Assembly: GCF_900188415.1 (NCBI RefSeq)
Contig: NZ_FZNV01000001.1
Location: forward strand, 399,501-463,500
Origin: Maribacter sedimenticola
GTDB taxonomy: Bacteria; Bacteroidota; Bacteroidia; Flavobacteriales; Flavobacteriaceae
Reading direction: 5' to 3'
Length of the DNA: 64,000 nucleotides
Made by a program: the position numbers and the translations under genes
Notes under the pieces: model-generated
The model's database searches: none
Seen by the model: the letters and a program-made list of their open reading frames with translations, nothing else
What the model was told of the DNA's origin: nothing
Shown here: positions 27,669 to 36,583 of the stretch, one piece after another
Layout: each line of letters starts with the position of its first letter
Position numbering within the stretch: the stretch's first letter is position 1

Positions 27669-30600
27669 ATGAAACTTAAATTAAAACTTTTTATGATTGT
27701 AATGTTGCTGGCCAACATTCAATTGTTTGCTCAGGACATCACGGTTTCCGGTACGGTTATCGATGTTAACGGTATGCCCATAGCAGGGGCCAATGTTTTG
27801 GTCTTGAACACTACTAATGGTACCCAAACAGATTTTGATGGTAATTACAACATCACGGTACAATCTGGTGAAACACTCAGGTTTTCCTATATAGGATTTG
27901 CGGCACAGAATATCGTTGTTGACCAAAGTGTAATCAATGTAACCTTACAGGAAGACTTAAGCCAACTGGATGAAGTTGTGGTCGTAGGGTACGGTACACA
28001 GAAAAGAACGAACATTACCAGTGCGGTGGCCAAAATAGGCGGGGATGAGGTTGCAGCGGTACAAGCGGCTCGTGTAGATGACGCCTTAGCAGGTAAATTG
28101 GCAGGTGTATTGATCCAGAACCAAGATGGTGCACCAGGTGCAGACCCAAAAATTCAGGTTCGTGCGGCTTCTTCAATTAATGGTAATTCTAACCCGTTGA
28201 TTGTTGTTGATGGCTATCCAATTTCTGGTAGTTTGGCAACGGTTAACCCTAACGACATTCAAAGTTTAGAAGTGTTAAAAGATGCTGCTTCTGCCGCCAT
28301 ATATGGTTCTAGGGGTGCAAACGGTGTTATTTTGGTTACCACCAAAAAAGGTAGAATGGGTAAAGCTAGTTTTAGTTACAATACCTATACCAGTACTTCT
28401 AGCAGATATAAAAGAGATAATATTAACCTTACGGCCGGACAATGGGGAGATCAATTGGAAGCTGGTATAGCTAGTGGAAGATATGATGTTTCTGAGTTGG
28501 ACCCTGTCTTTGTGGATTATAAGATCAATGCTTATAAAAATTCTCCCGATGTTGTTGCGGTAGAGGATTGGTTGTTTCAGAACGGATCAAGTACTTCCCA
28601 TGATTTTAGTATGAGCGGAGGTAGTGAAGACGTAAATTATTTTGCATCCATTGGATACCAAAATATAGATGGTATAGTACAAACACAAGGTTTTGAAAGA
28701 ATCAATGCACGTATGAATGTTGATGCCAAATTAGGTGAGAAGTTTAAGACCGGATTAAGTTTTAACGGATTTACCTCCACAAGGGATATCGTAGGTCATG
28801 ATATGAGAGACCTTTTAAGGGCCTATAGCATACATCCTATTTATCACACAGAGGCATCTATTGCTTTTGTTCAGCAATTGGACCAACAGGCACAAGCCTT
28901 GGGGTTGGCTGCTTTTGATTCTGGTTACAGAGGAGGAGATGCGCCTTTCAACAATAGCATCTATACATTGGAGCCCGGTATGACGGCACAAGATTGGCAC
29001 TATGGTAGAAGCGGTAACGGTATAGGTGGGTCAGGAGATGCAGGACCGGCTACAAAACTTGATAATACAGAACGCTATCAAAAAACATACTTTGCCAATG
29101 TTTCATCTTATTTGCAATTTTCTATCGTTGACGGTTTAAATATTAAGACGGTTCTTGGTGGAGATATTAGGGATACCAAAGATTATTTTTGGAGAGGACT
29201 TGAATTTGACGCTAGAGCGCGTACCAACCAAACAGCTTTAGATCAGGTTAACGTTAAAAGATCGTCGGTCTTAAGCGAAACTACGTTGAATTTTGCTAAG
29301 GTGTACGGAAAACATGATATCTCTGCAGTGGCAGGTTTTGAATTCCAAAACCTTTATACCGTAGGTACATCTTTAGACGGTACTAACGTTCCTTTTGGTG
29401 ATATCATAAATTACAATTTGCTTAACCCAGCAGATATTACGGTAACGGAACGTGACGAGACAATCGCAAGAAAGAGTGTCTTTGGTAGGGTCAACTATGC
29501 TTTTGATGATCGTTATTTATTGTCCGCTTCCGTAAGAAGGGATGGTGATTCAAGATTTGGAGCAAATAACAAGTACGAAACGTTCCCTGCATTTTCTTTA
29601 GGATGGAACGTTCATAATGAAGATTGGTACAAATCAGAATTGATCAGCACTTTAAAGCCAAGGTTTAGTACAGGTTCATTAGGAACTACAAGTGACTTGG
29701 GCGCATATAATTCCTTAAGTCTATTGAATCCACAACCTACCATCTTAGGTACGGGTTACTTGATTCCTTCTGATGTTGCCAATGAAGATTTGACATGGCA
29801 GACGAATACCGAGACCAACTATGGTGTGGACCTAGGATTTTTCAATAACCGTTTAAGGCTAAGCGCTGATTACTATACTTCGGATATCGAGGATATTCTG
29901 ATTAACCAAAGTGTATCTGAGGTTTTGGGAACAACATCTATACGTCTTAATTCAGGGGATGTAAGAAGTTCCGGTCTGGAACTGGAACTGTCTGCCGCTT
30001 TGGTTCAAAAACAAGATTTCACTTGGACCGTTGGTGGAAACTTCTCTACGGTAAAAACTGAAATAACAGATTTGGGCGACCTAGAAGAATTGCCACAAGT
30101 AATATATGGACAAAGTGGTAGAGGTCCTGTATTTAGAAACTATGTAGGTGGTGAAATTGGTGAAATGTGGGGATTGGAAACCATTGGTATGGTTGAGGAT
30201 AGCTATATAGAAGACCCTACAAGAGCTATTGGCATTAATAGTTCTGAATACTATGTTGTGGACCAAAATGGTGATGGGGAAATAGATAATACAAGAACTG
30301 TTGAAGATGGTGGTGATTTAGTTAAAATAGGTCAAAATACACCAGATTTTTATTACGGTCTAAATTCCTCAATAAACTTCAAGGATTTTGATATGTCCTT
30401 CCAGTTTCAAGGAGCGCAAGGTGGTGATGTTTTTAATATTGATCCTATTTATTACAACTCGGAATTTGGAGGAAGACTACGTGATAGTTTTGATGCCAAT
30501 GGTGACGGTATTGCAGATGCAAACGGGGAATTTTATACCCAATCAAGAAATCAATTGGATGCCCAAGTACAAGACGCATCATATCTTGCCTTACGTAACC

Positions 30601-30839
30601 TAACCCTAGGTTATACGTTGAATAGGGATTTAACTAGCAAGGTAGGTGTAGGTTCCGCAAGGATATATGTTGCAGCATCTAACCTATTGTACCTATGGGG
30701 AGATGATTATACATCTTATAACCCAGAAGGTGTGGAAATAACCAACGGTGGTTATTTAGGACCCACTACTTATGGGGTGCAAGTTGGTGCGAGCCCTATT
30801 GTTAGAAGCTTCACATTAGGATTGAATGTTAATTTTTAA
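27669..30839 (+). CDS. SusC-like TonB-dependent outer-membrane transporter (alginate oligosaccharides)
   Basis: A 1056-residue outer-membrane receptor that imports oligosaccharides together with the SusD lipoprotein, powered by TonB. It has a signal peptide ending LFAQD, a carboxypeptidase-D-like regulatory domain (ITVSGTVIDVNGMPIAGANV, about 24-105), then the plug beginning DEVVVVGYGTQKR with the VDGYPISGS segment, and a 22-strand barrel ending in a Phe (LGLNVNF). The downstream susD follows after 11 bases. Position in the alginate regulon indicates alginate oligomers as cargo. Confidence 0.95.
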   Translation: MKLKLKLFMIVMLLANIQLFAQDITVSGTVIDVNGMPIAGANVLVLNTTNGTQTDFDGNYNITVQSGETLRFSYIGFAAQNIVVDQSVINVTLQEDLSQLDEVVVVGYGTQKRTNITSAVAKIGGDEVAAVQAARVDDALAGKLAGVLIQNQDGAPGADPKIQVRAASSINGNSNPLIVVDGYPISGSLATVNPNDIQSLEVLKDAASAAIYGSRGANGVILVTTKKGRMGKASFSYNTYTSTSSRYKRDNINLTAGQWGDQLEAGIASGRYDVSELDPVFVDYKINAYKNSPDVVAVEDWLFQNGSSTSHDFSMSGGSEDVNYFASIGYQNIDGIVQTQGFERINARMNVDAKLGEKFKTGLSFNGFTSTRDIVGHDMRDLLRAYSIHPIYHTEASIAFVQQLDQQAQALGLAAFDSGYRGGDAPFNNSIYTLEPGMTAQDWHYGRSGNGIGGSGDAGPATKLDNTERYQKTYFANVSSYLQFSIVDGLNIKTVLGGDIRDTKDYFWRGLEFDARARTNQTALDQVNVKRSSVLSETTLNFAKVYGKHDISAVAGFEFQNLYTVGTSLDGTNVPFGDIINYNLLNPADITVTERDETIARKSVFGRVNYAFDDRYLLSASVRRDGDSRFGANNKYETFPAFSLGWNVHNEDWYKSELISTLKPRFSTGSLGTTSDLGAYNSLSLLNPQPTILGTGYLIPSDVANEDLTWQTNTETNYGVDLGFFNNRLRLSADYYTSDIEDILINQSVSEVLGTTSIRLNSGDVRSSGLELELSAALVQKQDFTWTVGGNFSTVKTEITDLGDLEELPQVIYGQSGRGPVFRNYVGGEIGEMWGLETIGMVEDSYIEDPTRAIGINSSEYYVVDQNGDGEIDNTRTVEDGGDLVKIGQNTPDFYYGLNSSINFKDFDMSFQFQGAQGGDVFNIDPIYYNSEFGGRLRDSFDANGDGIADANGEFYTQSRNQLDAQVQDASYLALRNLTLGYTLNRDLTSKVGVGSARIYVAASNLLYLWGDDYTSYNPEGVEITNGGYLGPTTYGVQVGASPIVRSFTLGLNVNF

Positions 30840-30850
30840 ATTAAGGAAAC

Positions 30851-32161
30851 ATGAAAACAATATATAAATTAGTATTAGGAACCCTGCTGTTGACAACAGC
30901 TTGTGAAAGTGATTTAGACCAAGTTCCACCAAATATTGCCAGTTCTGAATCATTAACGGATTTTACCGGTGTTTTAAATGCTGCTTATTACTATCAATTG
31001 GGCTCTGTAACGCCAATAGCGGTCATGGGCGATTTTAGAGCGGATAATGCGATTATGGATGAATCTCCTTATACCACTTTTGATGAGTTCAATCCAAATT
31101 TGACCGCAATGGAAGATCAATTCTTTGGTCCTTTCTACACGGCATTATATAAATCGATATTAAGTGCAAACAATGTCATCGAAAATTCTTCAGATGCTTC
31201 GGATATTGGCGAGGCAAAGTTCTTAAGAGCATTGTCCTACTTTAAATTGGTACAGGTATTTGGTGATGTTACGGTGAATCTATCTGCCACACCAAGTACA
31301 ACAGATACTGATTTCTTGGTAAGACAACCTGCAACGGAGGTATATAATAATGTAATTATTCCAGATTTACAGGCGGCAATTAGTGCTTTGGGTACCACAA
31401 GTGTAAATGGTAAGGCTTCTAAACTGGCTGCACAATCTTTACTGGGCAAGGTATATGTTGCACGTGGTGATTTTCAAAGTGCGGAACCGTTATTGGGTGC
31501 GGTCGTAAACGGAGCAAATGCCGAAGGTATAACCCTATTGGATAATTACGCGGATATTTTCTTGAATGATTTAAACGCTGAGATCATTTTTGCCACACAG
31601 GTCTCCAGTTCTATCAATGATGAATATGGATTTTCTGAATTTTGGTCTTGGTACGGAGGTCTTGATACAAAATCCCTTATGCCATTAGATGCAGATCTAA
31701 TTGCTGCTTTTGATGCAAGTGAGGCCGGTGGAGATACGGACTTAAGAAGGGCCGTAAATATAGACGAGGCGCTTATGGCCTCTCCAAAATATCCACAATC
31801 GGGAGGACCTGACTATGACTGGATCGAGATTAGGTTGGCAGATGTAATTCTTTTATATGCAGAGGCCTTAAATGAAAATGGAGATACTCCCGGAGCGGTT
31901 ACTCAACTAAATAAGATTAGGACAAGGGCCGGTTTGGCAAACACTACCGCAAGCACGCAAGCTCAGGTTAGAACGGCTATCCAAGATGAAAGAAGATTAG
32001 AATTGGCCTTTGAAGGACAAAGATGGTTTGATTTGGTAAGGACGGGTACCGTTAGCCAAGAAATGGGAGAATCTGTTGATCCTAACTACTTTTTGTTCCC
32101 AGTTCCAATTTCTGAAATATTGGCTAGTGACGGAGTAATAACACAGAATCCAAGTTATTAA
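30851..32161 (+). CDS. SusD-like glycan-binding lipoprotein (alginate)
   Basis: A 436-residue SusD/RagB surface lipoprotein, on the short side for the family. The leader ends LLLTTACES, with Cys as lipid anchor. TPR-type helices are seen in segments such as EAKFLRALSYFKLVQVFGDV and KASKLAAQSLLGKVYVARGD, and the C-terminal signature RLELAFEGQRWFDLVRTG is clear. It caps the SusC channel and captures alginate oligomers outside the cell. Ends in SDGVITQNPSY, the usual terminal N-P-x-Y type tail. Confidence 0.94.
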   Translation: MKTIYKLVLGTLLLTTACESDLDQVPPNIASSESLTDFTGVLNAAYYYQLGSVTPIAVMGDFRADNAIMDESPYTTFDEFNPNLTAMEDQFFGPFYTALYKSILSANNVIENSSDASDIGEAKFLRALSYFKLVQVFGDVTVNLSATPSTTDTDFLVRQPATEVYNNVIIPDLQAAISALGTTSVNGKASKLAAQSLLGKVYVARGDFQSAEPLLGAVVNGANAEGITLLDNYADIFLNDLNAEIIFATQVSSSINDEYGFSEFWSWYGGLDTKSLMPLDADLIAAFDASEAGGDTDLRRAVNIDEALMASPKYPQSGGPDYDWIEIRLADVILLYAEALNENGDTPGAVTQLNKIRTRAGLANTTASTQAQVRTAIQDERRLELAFEGQRWFDLVRTGTVSQEMGESVDPNYFLFPVPISEILASDGVITQNPSY

Positions 32162-32317
32162 TTATAAAATATTTTGAATAGTTGTTTTGAGTTGGTTTGT
32201 ACGGTTGGCAATACTGGTCTTATCATAGACCAGTTGGCCACTGTATGAATTAGGAAGAAAAATAAGGTGTAGACTTAATTCTCGTATTCAATAGTTTTTT
32301 ACTATTAATTATTTGTC

Positions 32318-32347
32318 TAAATTTAACAAACCAATCTGGTTAACCAA
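32318..32347 (+). promoter_or_regulatory. AusR-type operator 4 upstream of ausR (autoregulation)
   Basis: A degenerate first decamer TAACAAACCA (32324-32333, 7 of 10) and a perfect second TGGTTAACCA (32337-32346) keep the 13-bp register. TAAATTTA (32318-32325) occupies the -7 position with one change from TAnnTTTG. The site ends 22 bases before the ausR start codon, so weaker self-repression is expected. Confidence 0.75.
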
Positions 32348-32369
32348 TTTAACGATAATTGATTTAAAT

Positions 32370-33077
32370 ATGAAGTTAGAAATCCTCACAAAGAATGAAA
32401 ACCAGGAAATTCATAACGGAATCATAGCAAAGATTCGGGATTTAATGAATTATAAAAATCTTGAACCTGGGGATAAATTGCCGTCGGAACGTATGTTGTC
32501 GGAAAAGTTTCAGGTAAGTAGGAGTAATGTTAGGGAGGCAATTCAGAAGTTAGAATTTTATGGCATTCTAAAATCCAAACCACAAAGTGGTACGTTCGTA
32601 GCGGATATTGGTCAGGTAGCCATGAATGGGATGATCGATGATATTCTACGATTAGAGGATCCTGATTTTAAATCATTGGTAGAAACTAGAATCTTATTGG
32701 AGCTTAAAACGGTAAGAATGGCGGCCCAAAGAAGAACTGAAAAGGATTTAAAGGAGATGGAGAGCGCATTAAAGGCGTATACTGAAAAAGTGATGAACGG
32801 GGAAGATGCCGTTCAGGAAGATTTGCTCTTTCACTTATCCATTGCAAAGGCTAGCGGTAACAGTACAATTAACACTTTAATGTTGATTATTACTCCAGAG
32901 ATCATTACCAATTTCGAAAAACATCACGTATGTGACAAAAACCAGAGTTTTAAGGCTATTCAAGAACACAATGACATATTTGAGGCTATAAAGGCACAAG
33001 ATATTCAGAAAGCCAAGGAGATGATGAAAGTACATTTTAATGTGCTTTATCAATATTGTTATAATATTCAAAAATAG
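32370..33077 (+). CDS. ausR: GntR-family (FadR subfamily) repressor of alginate utilisation
   Basis: A 235-residue regulator with an N-terminal winged helix (GDKLPSERMLSEKFQVSRSNVREAI, then the wing KSKPQSGTF) and a C-terminal FCD ligand domain. The FCD His ligands are visible in FHLSIA, EHNDIF and VHFNVL. The ATG at 32370 (MKLEILTKN) is chosen because the frame's earlier ATG at 32313 precedes the operator and would translate through it. A GntR repressor named AusR controls alginate genes in Zobellia galactanivorans, and this gene has the same family and context. It probably binds the four TGGTWWACCA sites listed here, including its own. Confidence 0.9.
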   Translation: MKLEILTKNENQEIHNGIIAKIRDLMNYKNLEPGDKLPSERMLSEKFQVSRSNVREAIQKLEFYGILKSKPQSGTFVADIGQVAMNGMIDDILRLEDPDFKSLVETRILLELKTVRMAAQRRTEKDLKEMESALKAYTEKVMNGEDAVQEDLLFHLSIAKASGNSTINTLMLIITPEIITNFEKHHVCDKNQSFKAIQEHNDIFEAIKAQDIQKAKEMMKVHFNVLYQYCYNIQK

Positions 33078-33276
33078 GTATATAAATAAGTTAGGACCAT
33101 ATACTATAATCATAAACGACAAAATAAGATTTAGATAATTTAAACACTTGTTTTTCAATAGTTTAAGTGTCTAATTAAGCACCTGGATGAACATTCGGGT
33201 CAGGGAGCTAATTTCTTGTATCTGTGCAATTTAAAATGGAATTTTTAAGCCAAACGGTAATCTAAAGACAAAATAT

Positions 33277-34554
33277 ATGAAAGTAAAAGGGTTAAGATGG
33301 TGGATTATCATGCTAATATGCTTGGCAACGGTAATCAATTACATTGATAGAACGGCCTTTGGTGTCATGTGGCCAGAAATGGGAAAAGACCTGGGCATGG
33401 ATGAATCTGATTATGGCATCATGCTAAGCATTTTCATGGGGACTTATGCTATTGGAAAATTTTTGTCTGGCAAATTATATGATATCATTGGCACTAGAAT
33501 GGGCTTTGTTGTGTCTATTGTGGTTTGGTCCTTGGCCTCGGTATTCCATGCATTTGCAAGAGGGCTTTTCTCACTTACCTTGTTCAGGGCCCTTTTAGGG
33601 TTGGGCGAGGCCGGTAACTGGCCCGGTGCGGTTAAAAGTAATGGAGAATGGTTTCCTGTAAAACAACGGGCCATAGCACAAGGAATTTTTAATGCTGGCG
33701 CTTCTTTGGGAAGCGTTATAGCACCTTTGTTAATTGCATTTTTATACGGCCATTTTGGTTGGAGAATGACCTTTATCATTATTGGTTTGGTAGGTTTGTT
33801 ATGGGTTATTCCATGGTTGTTCATCAATAAGTCCAAACCGGGAAAGCATCCATGGATCACGGAAGAAGAGCTTAAGTTCATTAATAGTGATCGTATTGTG
33901 GATTTGGACAAGGAAGATGACGAAAAAGGTTTGTCCGTTGGGCAAATCTTAAGTTATAAAGAATCATGGGGCGTACTTGCCTCTCGTTTTTTCATAGAAC
34001 CCATTTGGTGGTTGTTCGTTGGTTGGATGCCGTTATACCTAAATTCTGAATTTGGATTCAGTGTAGAGGAAATAGGATCAACCATTTGGATTTCTTATTT
34101 AGGTGGTATGGCGGGCAGTATAATAGGTGGTTGGTATAGCGGTAAATTAATGGAAACTAAAACTGTGGATGCCGCTAGGAAAATTACCATTACCATTGGC
34201 GGGGCACTCATTTTTCTAGGACTTCTAGGAATTATATTCCTTGTGAACGAGAATAATCCTATGACCTTTATTTATATCGTAGCAGTGGTATTGTTCGGTT
34301 TTCAATTTGCCATAGGTAATATTCAGACTATTTCAAGTGATTTGTTCAGGGGTCCATCAGTGGGTACATTGGCAGGCTTGGCAGGTACCGTAGCAGCAGT
34401 ATCGGTTATTATTATGAATTCCTTGATTCCTATGATTGCCAAAGTATCCTACACCCCCGCATTTATCGTTATCGCAATTTTGGCACCAATGGCAGTTGTA
34501 TCGATTTACACATTAATCAAAAAAATAAGACCAGTAGAAGTTGAATTAGAATAA
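33277..34554 (+). CDS. MFS transporter, ExuT-like hexuronate/DEH importer
   Basis: A 425-residue inner-membrane major facilitator with about 12 helices, of the anion:cation symporter group that includes hexuronate transporter ExuT. The N-terminal signature NYIDRTAFGVMWPEM and the central GLGEAGNWPGAVKSNGEWF are characteristic. In alginate systems it brings the monouronate (unsaturated uronate or DEH) from periplasm to cytosol. It heads an operon with SDR, kdgK and kdgA (13, 59 and 154 bases between genes). No TGGTWWACCA site is visible in the 199 bases upstream. Confidence 0.9.
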   Translation: MKVKGLRWWIIMLICLATVINYIDRTAFGVMWPEMGKDLGMDESDYGIMLSIFMGTYAIGKFLSGKLYDIIGTRMGFVVSIVVWSLASVFHAFARGLFSLTLFRALLGLGEAGNWPGAVKSNGEWFPVKQRAIAQGIFNAGASLGSVIAPLLIAFLYGHFGWRMTFIIIGLVGLLWVIPWLFINKSKPGKHPWITEEELKFINSDRIVDLDKEDDEKGLSVGQILSYKESWGVLASRFFIEPIWWLFVGWMPLYLNSEFGFSVEEIGSTIWISYLGGMAGSIIGGWYSGKLMETKTVDAARKITITIGGALIFLGLLGIIFLVNENNPMTFIYIVAVVLFGFQFAIGNIQTISSDLFRGPSVGTLAGLAGTVAAVSVIIMNSLIPMIAKVSYTPAFIVIAILAPMAVVSIYTLIKKIRPVEVELE

Positions 34555-34567
34555 TAATTATATAATT

Positions 34568-35329
34568 ATGAGTATAGAAGGAAAAGTAGCAGTAATTACA
34601 GGAGCAACGGGCGGCATAGGTTTTGAAGTTGCTAGAAGATTAGGACAGGACGGGTATACCGTAATTCTGAACGGTATAGATGATGAGGCCGGTGCTGAAC
34701 GTATTAAGGAGTTGACGGCCCAAGGTATCAAGGCGGAATATTATGGATTTGATGTAACCAATGAAGAAGCCGTTACCAAAAATATAAAGGCTATTGGTGA
34801 TAAATTTGGAAAAATTGACACTTTGGTCAATAATGCAGGTGGTCTTGGTGGAAGGTCAAGATTTGAGGATATGACAACAGAATTTTACCGATCCGTAATG
34901 GCCTTGAACTTAGACTCCACATTTTTTGCCTCTAGAGCGGCAATACCATATTTGAAAAAAGGAGAACATCCTTCTATTATCAATTATACTTCCAATGCAG
35001 GTTGGACCGCAGGTGGACCGGGTGCCGGTATTTACGGAACGTCCAAGGCTGGGGTGCACGCAATTACCAGAGCATTGGCAAAAGACCTTGCGGAATACGG
35101 AATTAGGGTAAATGCCGTATCTCCAGGTACCATTGATACACCATTTCACGCACAGATCAAGGCTACAAAGCCAGAAGTTTTTGCATCATGGGCAAATAAT
35201 ATCTTGTTGGGAAGATTAGGTCAGCCAGAAGATGTTTCTGGGGTAATATCGTTCTTGGCCAGTAAGGATGCATCATTTATTACAGCGGAAACCATTCAGA
35301 TTGGTGGAGGTCAAGCATTGGGAATCTAA
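34568..35329 (+). CDS. SDR oxidoreductase, probable DEH reductase (copy 2)
   Basis: A 253-residue classical SDR with cofactor loop TGATGGIGFEV, NNAGG, and catalytic S142, Y156 and K160 (YGTSK). It differs clearly from the SDR at 20965. It lies between the uronate importer and KDG kinase, the position expected of the enzyme that reduces DEH to KDG. Two SDRs in one locus may use different cofactors or act on different epimers; that is inference. Confidence 0.87.
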   Translation: MSIEGKVAVITGATGGIGFEVARRLGQDGYTVILNGIDDEAGAERIKELTAQGIKAEYYGFDVTNEEAVTKNIKAIGDKFGKIDTLVNNAGGLGGRSRFEDMTTEFYRSVMALNLDSTFFASRAAIPYLKKGEHPSIINYTSNAGWTAGGPGAGIYGTSKAGVHAITRALAKDLAEYGIRVNAVSPGTIDTPFHAQIKATKPEVFASWANNILLGRLGQPEDVSGVISFLASKDASFITAETIQIGGGQALGI

Positions 35330-35388
35330 AATAAGTTAAGCATAAAATAAGTTGTTGAAAAACACTGTAGTATAATAATTCAATTTAA

Positions 35389-36429
35389 ATGAAAAAAGTA
35401 GTAACATTCGGTGAAATCATGCTTCGCCTGGCACCAGAAGGTTTTTTAAGATTTTCACAAGCCAGCAGTTTTGATGTGGTGTATGGTGGTGGGGAATCTA
35501 ATGTAGCGGTATCATTGGCCAATTATGGAGTTCCTGTTGATTTTGTAACACGTTTGCCAAAAAACGATATTGGGGAATGTGCATTAATGGAAATGCGAAA
35601 AAGAGGTGTAAATACCCAAAATATAATATTTGGTGGTGATCGTTTAGGTATTTATTTTTTGGAAACAGGAGCTGTAAGCCGTGGTAGTAAAGTGGTTTAT
35701 GATAGGGCACATTCCGCAATTAGTGAGATAAAGCCGGGTATGATAGATTGGGAAAAGGTTTTTGAAGGCGCCGGTTGGTTTCATTGGACAGGAATTACAC
35801 CTGCTATTTCACAAGGAGCTGCAGATGCGTGTTTAGAGGCTGTAAAAGTTGCAAGTGCTATGGGTATTACCATTTCAACGGACTTAAACTATAGGGCCAA
35901 ACTTTGGAACTATGGTGGTGATCGCGAAGCTATCATGACAGAATTGACTTCCTATTGTGATATTATTTTAGGTAATGAGGAAGATGCGGAAAAGCATTTT
36001 GGCATTAAACCAGAAGGTCTGGATATAACTACGCAGGGAGAACATGTTAAAGCTGAGGCATTTTTATCGGTTTGTAAGCAAATGATGAAAAAATTCCCAA
36101 AGGCACAAAAGGTAATTACGACTTTGAGAGGTTCTATATCCGCATCTCATAATACTTGGGCAGGCGTACTTTATGATGGTACTACCTTGTTCAAGACCAG
36201 GGAATATCAGATTACCGATATCGTAGATCGTGTTGGTGGTGGGGATTCCTTTATGGGGGGACTTATTTATGGATTATTGACCTATCCTAACGATGATCAA
36301 AATGCTTTGGATTTTGCGGTGGCGGCTTCTTGCCTTAAACATACTATTAAAGGCGATGCCAATTTAGTTACCGTGGATGAGGTGAATAAACTCATGGGGG
36401 GTGATGCTTCCGGTAGGGTAGCTAGGTAA
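35389..36429 (+). CDS. kdgK: 2-keto-3-deoxygluconate kinase (PfkB family), copy 2
   Basis: A 346-residue PfkB-fold kinase, paralogue of the one at 16159, sharing the GEIMLRLAPEGFLRFSQASS start and WFHWTGITPAIS segment. The ATP motif is DRVGGGDSFMGG with catalytic D286. It makes KDPG for the aldolase encoded next. The final GDASGRVAR tail is shared with copy 1. Being in the core importer-reductase-kinase-aldolase operon, it is the likelier main KDG kinase. Confidence 0.92.
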   Translation: MKKVVTFGEIMLRLAPEGFLRFSQASSFDVVYGGGESNVAVSLANYGVPVDFVTRLPKNDIGECALMEMRKRGVNTQNIIFGGDRLGIYFLETGAVSRGSKVVYDRAHSAISEIKPGMIDWEKVFEGAGWFHWTGITPAISQGAADACLEAVKVASAMGITISTDLNYRAKLWNYGGDREAIMTELTSYCDIILGNEEDAEKHFGIKPEGLDITTQGEHVKAEAFLSVCKQMMKKFPKAQKVITTLRGSISASHNTWAGVLYDGTTLFKTREYQITDIVDRVGGGDSFMGGLIYGLLTYPNDDQNALDFAVAASCLKHTIKGDANLVTVDEVNKLMGGDASGRVAR

Positions 36430-36465
36430 TTTTAGTTTTTAAATAATTTGTTAATGTTGTTTTAG

Positions 36466-36561
36466 AAACACTACTAAAACACTTGGTTGTCTTGGCTATT
36501 AGGAAAGAAATGTCATTTCTTTGTTCTATAGCTATGTTTACCAGTGTATTTGGTAGTGTTT
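36466..36561 (+). ncRNA. 96-nt rod-like hairpin in the kdgK-kdgA spacer
   Basis: AAACACTAC (36466-36474) pairs with GTAGTGTTT (36553-36561). Inside, ACACT/AGTGT and GG/CC continue the stem with single bulges, then GGCTAT (36494-36499) pairs with ATAGCT (36528-36533), and the tip is AAAGAAATG/CATTTCTTT. Almost the whole intercistronic spacer is one long imperfect stem. It may control kdgA expression or mRNA stability; a small palindromic repeat element is an alternative. Confidence 0.6.
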
Positions 36562-36583
36562 TAAGTATATAAAAAAATAAAAT

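Noticed and set aside
32213..32234. Terminator after the alginate susD (ACTGGTCT / AGACCAGT)
   Set aside because: The 8-bp stem is real but no T-run follows, so termination is doubtful.
32313..32369. Longer N-terminus for AusR
   Set aside because: It would translate through operator 4, and the winged-helix domain begins after the ATG at 32370.
33139..33175. Terminator of ausR (ACACTT / AAGTGT)
   Set aside because: The stem is short and interrupted, the loop is long and no T-run follows; recorded only as a weak hairpin.
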